From assembly GCA_950295325.1 (NCBI GenBank), contig OX485804.1, forward strand, positions 15,810,001 through 15,874,000: DNA of 64,000 nt, given 5' to 3'. Shown here one piece after another: positions 14,242 to 26,308 of the stretch. Within the stretch, counting starts at the first letter, position 1. Each line of letters starts with the position of its first letter. The position numbers and the translations under genes were made by a program. The notes under the pieces were generated by a model. The model saw only the letters and a program-made list of their open reading frames with translations, ran no database searches and had not been told where the DNA came from. Source of the stretch: Polytrichum commune (Eukaryota > Streptophyta > Polytrichopsida > Polytrichales > Polytrichaceae).

Positions 14242-16899
14242 ACCCTCATGACTAAGACTAAAACACGGTCTTTGATGCCTCCATGGAGCATTATAAATGT
14301 TTTTAAAGCCAAAAAAGGCAATAGAAGTGTTTATGGGTTTAGATTGTCCATTTGTGTTTCCTTTAGGTATTGTTGTATACAAGCAATGCACTCAATCCCC
14401 CCACAACCCAAGAATGCTCGTGTGCTTCTCCTCATTGTGTTCAAGCAAACCGTCTCTTGCCTACCTTAATTATTCAAACTTTCACCAAGTAGATAGGCTC
14501 CATTGCCAGCTGGGTAGTTGATGGTGCCCTAACTCACACAACGAATAAGCTATGGAGCGATGAAATCTCAAAATATCCAAATCGCGAAGTAGGCACATGA
14601 GAGATTTTATGAACCAAATCCATGGCCAATGAGCTTCACGCAAGAGTACGAAAATCATTACATCACATACTTATGAAGGAAAATTTACCAAGTAAAAATG
14701 TAAAATCATGCAAATAACATCATAAGTTTCAATCAATGGTGATATATATATATATAAACTTACACAACACACCATGAGGAGAGTCAATTAAATTATATAC
14801 CAACCTTTTGAAAATTGTGATATTTTATTTAAAGAATGGGACTTCACCTCAAGAGCTTGGAAGGTAGGATATTGCAAGTTTACATGGTAACTTGGGATAA
14901 GTTTACATCAAGGTCCAAGACCAAAGAAACTTCAAAATCACGCGACCCTGTTGATTGAGAGCAAAAATTTGGACTCAAGGATTTTGCACTAGGGTCCAAG
15001 TCCATATATAGTGTGAAAAAAACGAAGTGGTGTTAATGTGGCACCAATTTCATGCCAAATCTTGTCGGTCCCAATTCAAACAAATTATCCTCCTAGTTTG
15101 AGAATCTAATCTCCAAGCTTAAATCCAATCTTGAGTGCAAAAGTGAGGTTCATATAAGGGTGTTTTGGACCCCAAGTTTCTTAGATCTGGACTTTAACGT
15201 AAACCAACCCTTAGGTAATATGAAAATAGGTCATGAACTTAAGTTAAACAACAAGCAAGTCATGAAAAAATCGATTTGTTGCTAATAATTGCATTTATAG
15301 TCATTTATTAAAATAGTAAACCATCTTGAAACAATTTTATTCTTTTTATAAGGTTCCCCAATTGAAGAAGTAAGTTGAAATTAAATACAGTAAAGTAGCT
15401 AAAAATTCCAACATATGATTTAATATACAATGGTCAACGTGGGTGGAAATGGTGGTGATGCTGTTGCCCCACAATTTCTGGCTATTGCATTCCAAATTGA
15501 TACTACTAGTGAAAGAAAAGGTGGGGAAGGGACCATGTTAAAGTGATTCATAATTCATATGCATAAGGTACTGAGGCCTTAAAGTGACTTTTTAAGAAAC
15601 TTTTTCCATTTCAGGAAGGTTGAGTAGCTTGATTTTCTACAAAAATTAAATAAATCATTGAATCTATACAAACTCTACAAAATTTCTTTAAATAATATAT
15701 TCATATGCAACCTACAAAAATTTCTCAAAGTCGTCTTGACCCTTAACTTCCCACGCCCAATTTCCCTCAAATTTGCCTAGAAAATGTGATCTCAATTTCC
15801 GCAACCGTGGCTGAAATGTAAAGTTATTTATGACAAATCTAGTTGTATAGATGTTTGCAAGTTAGAGGTGACTACTCATAGTTCAAAGTTTAAACATTGA
15901 AGTTCTATTATGTAGGAGATTATAATAGGAACATCAATAGTGGTCTTGAGGGGCATTGGTTTAGAAATGAAATTAGGGTTGGTTATTCATCGAACTTCCA
16001 CTCAAATCATCTCCAAATGACAAAATGTTTCCTTCGTCTAAAAGAGGGCAACATACCTACTCAAATCAACTCACTAATCTTGAAACCATTAGTTTGTGAT
16101 GTTTTGGGAAGCTTTGTAGTTTGAGGCAACGGTGCCAAAACTGCGCACCTTCCACATGGAATTACACCTACCAACACATGTCCAACTAAAAATTCCAACG
16201 GTAGATGTTTAGGATATGTAGCATTTGAGTGTCATGCAAATTTTCAGATCAATTGGGAATCCTTTGCACATAGGGATCAACAAAATAAACATTTCAAGGA
16301 TATGTTGCCTACAAATCATGGAGTGACAAATGTCAAGTTTTGGATTGTGGACTAGTTCCATTGAAAAATCAATTGCAATAAGGAACCGAAAATACAACCA
16401 ACCCGGGCGAACGAGCACAACCCGAGTGGAAATCAAGAAATAATGCTCATCTTTCATTGTAAACAAGTTGAAAGCACACTCTCATATTTGAATTAATCCA
16501 AAAATGGCTACATTTATTGATATAAAATCATCTACGTGGCAAAACACAACAAACTTGAACATGAACAAGAGGAGTAGTTGAAATATCCAAGAAACCATTT
16601 GAACTAGTGTCAAAAGGGTCAAAGCGAACTGCTCATGACCGTCACACATGACATAAGGGGTTAAAGAGAGCCTTGTACTGTCAACTAGGCTGGTCTTCTG
16701 ATGTTGGATTGCTCAATGAGAATCACCACAGTATCAACCTTGTTGCCAATGAAAATATTCTATTAAATGAAGGTATTGTCCCCCTTTTGTGGAACACTTC
16801 TTACACCACCTCGTTAAGCGGTTAGATACCCAATTAGCCATTGTGATTGGTCAAAGTTGGTGCTCTTCTAAAAGCATTCTTACATCCTTCTTACACCGC

Positions 16900-17165
16900 T
16901 ATTATGAATGGCCAAAATGATGCTATTTTATACTTAACGCCACATACGATTAATTGCTTTTGACAATGACTTACTTGATGGCACATGGAGGCCAAACCAA
17001 CCCATTGGTTTCTTGTTAGATGACTGCAGCCTTGCCTCCAAAGGTACCAATGTACGGGTTGTTTTGCCCCAGCCCCAATGCACTCCCTTGTTGACAACTT
17101 AAGGATTAGAAATAGGTGTCACCAAATGGAAGGTGTTACTTTAAGGCCTTAGTACCTTAGGTGCA
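16900..17165 (+). repeat. Diverged repeat paired with 27040-27210
   Basis: Shared landmarks in order are 'ctattttatacttaa', 'aatgacttact', 'gatg', 'gttgac', 'cttaaggatta' and 'aaggcct.a.tacctta'. The 27-kb copy is shorter by a block in the middle. No coding sense and no ends were found. Confidence 0.6.
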
Positions 17166-18229
17166 AAGGGTTGGGAGGGCACAAGTCCAAGCTAAATCTA
17201 TACAATATCTAATATTTTGAGCCATCATTTCTACAGAAGGGCACCATTTCACCAAATAATACTGTGCTATGTATTGTGTTTATTTCCATTCAGATCCTTA
17301 TACCTGGATTTTTGGCATGTCAAGATGTTGAAATTAGCACTCAACTGTATGAATGAACTTATAGCCTAGGCCAATATATACTGTATCACAAACATTGGGT
17401 AACAACAATCCTGCCAGGAACACGTCAAAGCTTATCAAGGCAGGCTCCTAAAAGAGGATACCTAGTGAGTTACCCAATAGTGTGAGGATAAAGATAAATT
17501 CTGCAAGTAAAATCTCTGCTACTAAATATGAAGCAGGATTGACAGTTCCAATAACCACCATGTGTGTGGTCTGAACATAGTCTGCAATAAAATTCCATGA
17601 TTTTGATATCAATATGTAGTACGACTTGGGGTGAAGGATGAAACAGCTGTGATGGATCTTACATCAAATTCTTTAGGGACACGAATTGATCAACTTGTGC
17701 AGTAAATGGATAGACGGGAACTGATACATGTGTTGATTGAGTACCCCCTCTCTTCCTTCTTGATTGTGCTAATGTGAGAGAATAATGTAACAGGTCAACT
17801 TTGCTGATATTGGCCTCTTCAAATGGATATCACTCACCATATAACTCTTCTTCACTTGTGAAGCATTCTATTGGCCCTTCGAATAAAACTCAGGAGGTAT
17901 TCTCAGCAAATTCGCAATGAGATGCTCTAAGCGCACACATCAATTCTGACCTCAAATTCCTCAATACAGTTCCAATGCAGTCATTCCTACCACGGTGCCA
18001 ATGAAAAAAAGGCACCAGTACATAGTAATTAATTGGCAAATTCATCATGATATAGCCAGAGTTTGATCGTCATTATAGCCTTATTAAACATCAGCCCTAA
18101 TTGCTGACAACAGATCAAACTGATATTCTTGAATCAGCCCTAAAATCCCTTGTTCCCCTCATTCTCATAATCCATCTCACAGCCAACCAACAAAGTCCTA
18201 AAAGATAAAACTTAGAACTTTGCATGCAC

Positions 18230-18902
18230 TCACAATGTTCTCCAAGGTTTTTCTTCAGCAATGGAGACAACCATGCCATCAAGCTCTGGCTCCAGAATGA
18301 TCTGGCAACCAAGCCTTGCGTGAGGATCAGCAAACTTTGCATGTGTCTTGTCCTTCAAAACCTCCACCTCCTCTTCTGTTCGTGGAGGCAGCTTGTTCAG
18401 CCATTCAGAAGCAATGCTGACCTGGTAAAGAAAAGGAGTACCCTCTTGTGTTAGGCCAAGTGCCACTTTTGAGCAATATCCATCAAAACCCAGCTTGCAG
18501 TTACGGAGACCATGCTATACAAAAAATCATTTCCAAGCTGATCACAATAATGGTCACCATGAACTCCAGAATACTGCATGCCAAGAAGCCTGTACTGATT
18601 GTAATGAGAATAAGCACACCAACCTCGCATTCTCCACAACAAGCAGTGATGTCTTCTAAACGATGGCGCTCAGGGTCGAACAATCCTCTGTCAACAAGAG
18701 TTCTCAAAAGTGTGTGGCCAGTAAGCCCTTTAATAGGATGTCGCTGACCATCCTCATCAATTGCGGTCATCTCCAACATGCGGTCAGAGACCTTGGCCGA
18801 ACCCTGCCTGTTGCTGGTTGTGCTGTGGACAGCTATGGAGGATGCATAACGTGCCTGGGGTATAAGGCGCTGCGTATACCTGCGTGTTGCTGCCAACGCC
18901 AT
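18230..18902 (-). CDS. C1-FDX: Ferredoxin-like subunit of mitochondrial complex I (2 exons)
   Basis: This encodes a plant-type complex I subunit of the [2Fe-2S] ferredoxin fold that sits at the bridge between membrane arm and matrix arm. Exons on the minus strand are 18902-18624 and 18421-18230, with a GT-AG intron of 202 bp, giving 156 aa. Residues 1 to about 34 are an Arg/Ala/Ser presequence starting MALAATRRYTQR. The conserved body includes LTGHTLLRTL, DPERHRLEDITACCGECEV (76-94), EWLNKLPPRT (99-108) and LGCQIILEPELDGMVV (130-145), which parallels the Arabidopsis At3g07480 protein closely. Cysteines are at 88, 89, 92 and 132. The first cysteine of the canonical C-x5-C-x2-C loop is missing, as in this family. 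An in-frame ATG lies five codons upstream (18917), so the start is slightly uncertain. It looks intact. Confidence 0.92.
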
Positions 18903-20089
18903 GGCTGCCTGGCACATGTCCAAGAAACATGGGCATTGAAGAACCTTCAGAAGAAAGACAATAGGCAAAGCAGTTTCTGACCAGGAAAGGAGTACATTAC
19001 CCTAAAGTAAACATTAACCAAATGACTCAACTATGCACTGCAGAAGAGCGAACATGATATAGTAGATGATACCCTGTAGACAACAATTACTGATATGGGT
19101 AACACTTCAACAGAGATCAGAAACTCCTGATATAACTCCTGTTTTATCTCTAACTCTGTTGTTTCACCCTTACTCTGATTGCATGGGTTATCCATATCTG
19201 AAATTGTTGTCTACACGACATATCAGAAAATATATCAGGAGTTCTAGGATATATCACTCAAGAGATAAAAGAGGGTGCAACTACAGAGATCAAAAACTCG
19301 ACTAAAAGAAAAGAGATTACATATGTAGCAATAGTCAAATGGTGGCAAGTCATTTGACCAGAGGCCATCCTCAACAATCCTTTTGGAAGAAGCCACCTTC
19401 TACAACATCACCACTGACTTCATCAGTTCATGGGAGTGGATCCTAGTCTTGAGTTTGTACTACATCTCCAGAGATAATGGAAAGTCTCAAGCAAAATATT
19501 GTTTGAATTTTTGGGGAATGCAGAATGAACATCAATTCATTCATTCATTTATAAAATCTCTTTCTTCACAATCTGGAAAATGCTAATCCTTGAATTTGCA
19601 AGAATTGTGTGCAAAACATATATCCTCTTCGCAAACTGGAAAATTAGGTCATATTGTACATGAATTCGGTACTACCAGCAAAGTCATTTCCCCTACTACC
19701 TCCTCACTGACTCCGAACCTTTCCTGCTTGCATTGTTAGGGTTTAAGGACGTCTTGATTCTGTCCCAACAAATGGAAGGAAAGTGAACCAGTGTGATTGC
19801 AGGCCTGTTGCGGCTGCTCTGGAACTAGTTTGTGAAGCCAATTGACTTCTTACCAAATTGCAAAGAAGTGTTAGCCAGGAAAATGTACGCATGCAAGCAT
19901 TAATGAGGATCTTAGTTTCTGCCCTACATTGTGTTCCTGAAACACCGACGAAACCCTAACTCTGTTAGCACAACAAAAACTGGATCCCAACCTCTCCATA
20001 ATACTCTCCTATGCGTTGTTCTCTTCATGCTAAGAATCAAGTTTCCTTCCAAGCAAAAACCCCGCAAGGTTTTCTTCCAAGACCACAAT

Positions 20090-20420
20090 CAAGTAACGAG
20101 GAAGGGTTGAGCTTGCATCACATTACTTCACATTGCAGATCTTTCGGCGAAGAGAATCAATTTCAGAATCCAAATCAAAGATAGAAAAGCTGTACCAGTG
20201 ATATCGCACCGCAGAGTTGGCAGAGTCGCGAATGATAGTGCGGTGAATCTCCAAGTGCCGCACAGCTTGGTGCGATGCCACTACTGCCTGCTCTTCTCTC
20301 GACGCTCTAACCTGCCGAAAGCGGGATGCTCCGAAGGAGAGGAGGAAGCCTGGAGAGCCAGATGGGTTTCACCTAGTGGGCTTCCGAGTAAAGAATCTAT
20401 GTGGCACTAAATTAGGCCTA
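20090..20420 (-). promoter_or_regulatory. Probable 5' leader exon and promoter area of C1-FDX
   Basis: This is a relatively GC-rich block upstream of C1-FDX on the same strand. A donor-like site (minus strand cactg followed by gtacagc, near 20190) could join across an intron of about 1.2 kb to the acceptor-like ttcttctgaag just upstream of the coding exon. If so, the leader carries an ATG in another frame ahead of the chosen start. The sequence gives no direct proof of transcription. Confidence 0.35.
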
Positions 20421-20829
20421 CGTGGCCGGTACCTCTTGCCTGCGTGTCCAATTGCGAGTAAAACTGCGTCTAAACTTTCCTAAATACTCTTCGAATTTGA
20501 AGGATGCTCTATTGTATGATGGGCTTTAATTGGTTTATATATATAAATATATAGTTGTTTGCTTCTTTATAATACTAATAACATTATTAAGCTTCATGTT
20601 CCCATCCATTCTAAGTAAAAGAGATGATTTCTTCTATGAGGATCTTGCTGCACTACCTTAGGTCATCATAACCAAGGTCTTGGTTAGAGCTTAGCAATGT
20701 TATGCTTGGGTTCATGAGGTCAAAATTTATGTGCGTTCTTAAACATATTCGAAGAAGCCAAAGTCAATCTCAATGTTTTTTTTAAGATAACAACATATTG
20801 TTTTGAATTATCAAATTCCATTAACAATG

Positions 20830-21070
20830 AACCAAAATAATTAAAAGGTCACATATACGACCCCCCCCCCCCCCCCTCCCCCAACCCCATTGAGTTGACT
20901 ATTGAGCCTATACTAGTTAATTTTTTTTGAGCACATAGCCTAATGTCTTTTAAATACATATCTTTATGATATCCATTATTAGACATGCACCTAAGCCACC
21001 ACTCAAACACACAATAGGCGTCCGTTTAAGATAAGTAACCAAATTAAGCATGCTTACCTTGGCAGGTGTC
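20830..21070 (+). repeat. Dispersed repeat family A, 3' half with long poly-C
   Basis: A run of 16 C (20861-20876) is followed by ccc and ccaacccc. After this comes the family A segment 'gagcacatagcc..tgtctttt..ccattatt', then 'ccactcaaacaca' and 'taagtaaccaaattaagcat'. It matches the second half of the copies at 21430 and 44100. Confidence 0.6.
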
Positions 21071-21097
21071 AAGCGAAGCAAACCACAACATTCTTTT

Positions 21098-21100
<3 letters not shown>

Positions 21101-21138
<38 letters not shown>
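21101..21138 (+). repeat. (GA)n microsatellite
   Basis: This is a perfect GA dinucleotide run of nearly 40 bp. It lies in a copy of the short repeat also seen at 12400-12500, where the run is much shorter. Confidence 0.9.
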
Positions 21139-21141
<3 letters not shown>

Positions 21142-21307
21142 ACCAACCACTCATGTTGGCGTGAATGAGGGATGCTTCACCTTGATCATAGTTGGAAGCT
21201 CACATGTAGACTTGGAATGGGTTAATGGAGCAGGGTAGTGGGACAAGTGCTACTGCCTCATGTCCGAGGTGATCCCTTTTGGTATCTAGATAAAAGGGTA
21301 AAAAGGA

Positions 21308-21323
21308 GGGGGGGGGGGGGGGG
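21308..21323 (+). repeat. Poly-G tract
   Basis: This is a run of 16 G between two copies of repeat family A. Confidence 0.95.
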
Positions 21324-21429
21324 TGTGTAGCCTTGGGTGGTTATTTGTGCTTGTAATTGAGCTAATTGAATTGCTTAAAAAAATCTTTTTCATAGAAGAT
21401 AAGCAAGCCTAAAACAACACATTTAGCTA

Positions 21430-21775
21430 TGCACCCATGTTTCCTAGAATAAGACACATGTAATTAGTGTGTTATGGTTAGCAATCCAAATCAAGGTCGT
21501 AGCCACGTGCCTTGTAATTTTTGGGACTCTTATGAATATCTTGTTCATGATTAAAGCGAAGGTTTTCTTTCGCATTTAATGACCATACATGTTCCACCCC
21601 ACCCCTTTACATTGACTATTGATTTTGAGCATTTAACAAATTTTGAGCACATAATCCAAGCCTTGTTACACACATGTCTTTTTGGTGTCCGTTCTTAGAT
21701 CTTACCTAACCATACACCACTCAAACCTAGGTCTCCAATTGAGACAACCAAATAAAGCCTGCTTACGCTAGTGTG
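21430..21775 (+). repeat. Dispersed repeat family A, near full-length copy
   Basis: The copy contains 'aatccaaatcaaggtcgtagccac', 'atgaatatcttgttcat', a C-rich spot 'ccaccccacccc', 'gagcacataatccaag', 'tgtctttttggtgtccgttcttaga' and 'ccactcaaacctaggt', in the same order as the copies at 300 and 44100. Confidence 0.6.
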
Positions 21776-22089
21776 ATCTTTTGATTAGAATCCCTAAGGA
21801 TTAGTGGGACTTCCTAGGGGTTACATTAACTATTAAAATCTTAAAAGGATAGTGTGATCCGCACATTTTCATTCCAAGTCCATGACTAGGAAGCCTTTCT
21901 CTAGAAACAAGCCTACTATTTCGTCACTTGGCTTGGAAGTCATGACCATCAAAGACATTCTTGAAGCAACTCCATATTTTGTGAATCAACATTGGAACCC
22001 GTTGACGAGCCACCGTGAACGCTTTGGCTACACTTTTTAGTGTGGATTACCATTTGAAGTTAGGTGTTGCTATAATGCTTTAGTGAGTA

Positions 22090-22475
22090 CATCATTTTAA
22101 ACCCAAATAACATAAGTGCACCAAGTAATATTTGGTGTCATATGGTATTTTATGTCATTGTGCTAACTTTTTAGTGACACTTTCTATGAATAAGTTTACA
22201 AATATTGTCATCTCAACTTACTTTTAGTTCATCCAAATGCCAGGTATTGAAACAAAGTTTGGTATAATTTGCATCATGACAAATATGTGATGAAATATTG
22301 TCATGGATGATTGAACTTTGGATGAAAGATGATCACAGAGTAAGTGACAATAATTGCAACAAAGTAACTCTATGATCCCCCAAGAAAATTTACAATGAAA
22401 GACATATAATGGTAGATTAACATTTAGAGTTGGTGACACCAAATACAATATTTAGCATAGTTAGTATGCACACCA
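22090..22475 (+). repeat. Fold-back (MITE-like) repeat, related to 57880-58235
   Basis: The ends carry diverged inverted repeats: 'taatatttggtgtcatatgg' at the left answers 'gttggtgacaccaaatacaa' at the right. The interior segment 'attgtcatgga.gatt' and 'ggatga.a' recurs in the 57.9-kb copy. A target duplication was not resolved. Confidence 0.4.
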
Positions 22476-23324
22476 AAGGATATGATATAACCTAGTTGAT
22501 AAACAATGATAATGTCGGTAAGAAGCTAGAGCAACATGTAAATTCCGAATAGTAACCCACACTAATTAGACAAAAGGTGTAGTGGATGCCACGTAAGTTA
22601 AGCAAGGACGTGGGTGCATATCTACAAGCTGACGAGTGTACAAATACCTATAGAAAATGTTCAACATGAATTGTATACAATATATTTCATGCAATCGGAT
22701 TAGGGCTTGCTTGAGCAATTTGGTGAATTTGAGTCAGTTGCTCAAAGAATCCTCTTGGTGCAAGGTGGGGTTTATGCAACCTATCTACCTACTTACATAC
22801 CCGTCCCATCTATATACCATGGATCTGCGCAAAGATGTATTAGTTTCTATACTATTATCGTTTTCTTAGAAAGGCTGATAATCAGCTTCGCACCTGCATG
22901 CTATCGAAGTTTGAAACCGCCCTCTCATGTTGCTCTCAGTCCCCAGACTACATCTGCTAAAGTACATTTATACTCAACCCTATACTCACTAATGTACAGC
23001 TCTGAATTCTTCGACTCCAAAGAAATGAACTCCTTGTCCCACCCCCTTCGAATCAATGTTCGTCCTAATAAGAATCTCCATTGCCGTGAAGGATGCAATC
23101 TCAACTCCAGTGTAAATGTAACCGAAAGTTTCTTCAGTTGTTGTGTAATCAGATTCTGAGGTACACACTGATTGTTCCGGCCAGTCAATCATGCTCTCGA
23201 TACTTGGTCGAAAGAACTGCTCCTTTAGTTGCCTTCTTACTTTGCTTCTTACAAATTCAGTATTCCAGAGCATATCCCTCCATAGAAGATCATAAGCAGT
23301 AAATGCAGGAAACCATCCAGTCAC

Positions 23325-24379
23325 TTAACTTGTGGATGTCCTCAGAGGAACAGCTGTTGGAGGGGCCTTCACGGTCAGTTTCTTACTCTTCATCCGACAC
23401 CAGGTATTGTAATCAGTAATAATACCTTGCAACAAGGCCCCCTCCATAGCCCCAATAATCCGATCAAGGATTTCATCTCCGACCCTGGTCAGCATCCCTT
23501 CAGGTATTAAAGCAAAAGCAAGAGGGAGCTCTGTTGCAAGGCCTAGACTTACAGAACCTGAGAAATCACAACTCCGGCGTGCAGGATTAAATTGTGAAAG
23601 TCGTGGAATTGCTCGCAAACTACCATTTAAAGAGAACGAAAAATCTGCAACTGCAAAATCATCTGGTACTCCTGAGAAATCCAGGGAGAGGTTATTTGAA
23701 TGAAGACGAAGGGCACCTTTTTCGAACGTCACCCTGCATCATACATTATCAGCATGAACACAATCATCAGATAAGCATCCCCATTTGGTTGTGAAATATA
23801 GAATGCCAGAACACATACTCAAAGAAAACCAGAGATACAAAACCCTGGTAATACAAAGATTCAGGCATGTCTACTTATACCATGAACAGAACAAGTAAAT
23901 GGGTTTCACCTCATTTCAACAGACGGTGTTGCTGACACAGAGATAAACGTAATAGGGCGTAGTCGGGATCTCCATTTTTGATCCCCTAGGTATTCAATTC
24001 GTGTTGAGTCAGGAAACGTGACTTGGACTATTCTCTCTGTTTCCTTTAGATAGTCATCTGCTGGGAACGCCCCCTCTCTGAAAGGGATTGTCACGGCTCT
24101 CTTTGCGTTGAATTTCACGTGCTTTGCTTGAATAGATGTTCGAACCAATTTCTTATCAAAAATAAGATTGTTACTTAATAAGTTGTTCGCGCTGATCGTT
24201 GCATTGCTGCTTAGTCTACTTGCTGGTTGCTGTCGACCGAGCAAGCTGGAATTCAAATACAATGATGTAGAGGATCTGGAAACATTGAAGGTAATTGAAG
24301 ATTTCGTCACTGCATAACTGGTTGATGTCTCTGCAGCCAATGAGGATGCCAATATAGCTGTGCTTTGAATGGAAGCCAT
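23325..24379 (-). CDS. Chloroplast DUF1997 family protein (2 exons)
   Basis: This is a conserved protein of unknown biochemical role in the DUF1997 family, which is found in cyanobacteria and plant plastids. Exons on the minus strand are 24379-23910 and 23733-23325. The GT-AG intron of 176 bp falls inside an Arg codon, and the protein is 292 aa. The first 80 or so residues are rich in Ser, Thr, Ala and Asn with few acids, typical of a chloroplast transit peptide. The body contains FREGAFPADDYLKETERIV, then after the splice the family core LRLHSNNLSLDFSGVPDDF, FSFSLNGSLRAI and, close to the end, MEGALLQGIITDYNTW. The ATG at 24379 starts the transit peptide and is the only reasonable start. It looks intact. 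Directly after the TAA stop the frame stays open for another 111 codons (23324-22989); see findings. Confidence 0.85.
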
Positions 24380-24840
24380 TGTCCTCTTTCAACAAACAAG
24401 ATAGTGCATGAAATCCTCAGGGAGTATCTGCCACAAGCACGTCAAAGATACATATTAGCATTAGCCAGTGCTGGACTGATATATAGGTGAATGCATGGTA
24501 TCAACACACAAGATCAATAGCGGTTTCAAAGAATCTACCCAACCATGATCAAATTTGTGATACCAATCAAATATCGATACTTGATGGGTATTGCAAGATG
24601 AGGAGATCTTTGTATACCCAACTTGTAATTTGGCTCAATATGATCCTAGGGGTAATTTACCTAGGCATTAAGGTTATTACGATGATTTATAGACACAAAT
24701 AGTATCAAAAACAAAAACATCCTCAAATGCAAATATCCTATCCGTGTCAACAAAAATAAAATCCTCATTATATACACCCGACTGGTATAAAAAGAAAGGT
24801 GAGATCAGTCCAACACTGGTAATAACCAAGAAACAGCACA

Positions 24841-26308
24841 TCATGTGCGAGCAGGATGGTTCGTAAGATACTCATCCTTGAAAAATGGTGTAGGCCATTC
24901 CATGGCCTTAACCACCACAGCCTGCTGGAATCTTCAGCAATTTTCGAAGTTGATCGATAATAATATGTAAGAGAACCTTTCTCGTGCTATTAAGCTACCT
25001 CTATGGCATGATACTTGAAGAGCAATAATTCAAACACTCCATATCATTCACCTGTCAAGATAGAAGAATTGCTCTAAACATACCCTTCTTACAACCTCGC
25101 ATTTCAACATATGCAATACTTGCCGGAAACTAGAATAACCTATCGAGATCTTTCGAGTGCTTCATAAAATTATATCCCTATCATTTGCGGAGACGAAAAA
25201 GAAATCACTGTTGCTAGTTGCGCTCTATAAAAATTCTCACGAATGGATAAAACATTTTGATGACCGAAGCCATCACCTGCACGTCGAGTTTTCAAGAGAG
25301 AGCACTCGCACATGTGACTCTTCGGGAAACGCAATTGGATATGTAACCACAGATGCACCACAAAATGCTCCTATACTCTTAGACAAATTTTATGGTCCAA
25401 TTCGCCAACCCGCTCCAATGTACAACTGAAACAGAGCCAGGATAGGGGCATAGGAAAGATGATCACCAGATTTGCCATTTCTAACTGGAATGACGCACAC
25501 ATCAACTTAAAAATTTACTAAAGAAAAATGACTATAAGTAAGATATTCCAAAAAATATACGAAATATTATGTCCACGGTTTTATAGCTCTAGTAAAAATT
25601 TCATCCTGATTCTACCGAATATATTTATTACATATAATATACGGATAGCAAACTTCCTTTTCATGTGAATTTCTACCTCTCCGCTTCCGGATGATGCGTA
25701 TTCCACCACTGACCGGCACTCAATCTTCAAGGAGAAATTGAACACACGAAATAACATTCGCACAGAAACTACACTACATTTCTACACCTGTTGATAAATT
25801 CACACCACGCCGACCGAACGTTAACCAATGTCACTGTAAGAAACATCCCTACATTCATCCCAAACCTCTCACGTTTGGTCGCCTGACATCCTAGAATTCC
25901 TCCAATGCACTTCTAAAACAAAACCAGGGAAGGAGGCAAGACAATCACCACATCAGCTTTAGTTGATGTGTAGTTCGTTTAACGACCGGCATACAATCAA
26001 CGGATTCTGTGAAATTACACTAAGATATCATCTCCTAAGTCATCATCAACCTCCTCGCGTACCTTGCAGTTGCTCGAAACCCTAGACACGTCAAATTAGA
26101 GCAATAGACAGACACACACTTGCAGCAAGTTTACCTTGACAGCAAGCATTGCCGTGCTCCTCACCAAGAACTTGCATCCGCTTGCAAACCTCCTTAAGAC
26201 GCTCGGATTGAAATTCAGAAGAAAATTAAAAAATTAAAAAACTAAGATTCTAGCAGACGTGATGAATATTGAAGCTCACCATATGTGCAATCGCGCAGTG
26301 ATCGCCAT
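24841..26308 (-). CDS. Tentative micro-gene, 58 codons in 3 exons
   Basis: I do not recognise this product. Minus-strand segments 26308-26280, 26201-26135 and 24921-24841 can be joined at GT-AG sites (donors tggtgagc and aaggtaaac; acceptors ccgag and ccagcag) into one frame starting MAITARLH. It continues LRRFASGCKFLVRSTAMLAV and ends AMEWPTPFFKDEYLTNHPAR plus Thr. The N-terminal half is basic with a short hydrophobic stretch, which would suit an organelle protein. The last 27-codon block looks most protein-like. Doubts: the first acceptor is weak, exon 2 is also open in another frame, and the blocks could instead be leader exons of the DUF1997 gene, whose ATG lies 460 bp downstream on the same strand. 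Confidence 0.33.

Larger units (their letters stand above)
4573..18229. other. 13.6-kb region without a recognisable gene
   Basis: The stretch is AT-rich and full of short spurious frames, with no family I recognise. Visible items are poly-C tracts (11511-11523 and 14230-14241), a GA-repeat-bearing sequence at about 12400-12500 that is repeated near 21100-21210, an AT microsatellite near 14742-14756, and a segment at 16900-17165 that is repeated near 27040-27210. The first few hundred bases should include the COX6A promoter. Confidence 0.6.

Noticed and set aside
22657-23302. Plus-strand frames of up to 150 codons opposite the DUF1997 3' region
   Set aside because: They are antisense to the DUF1997 downstream frame and match no family. 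Treated as shadows.
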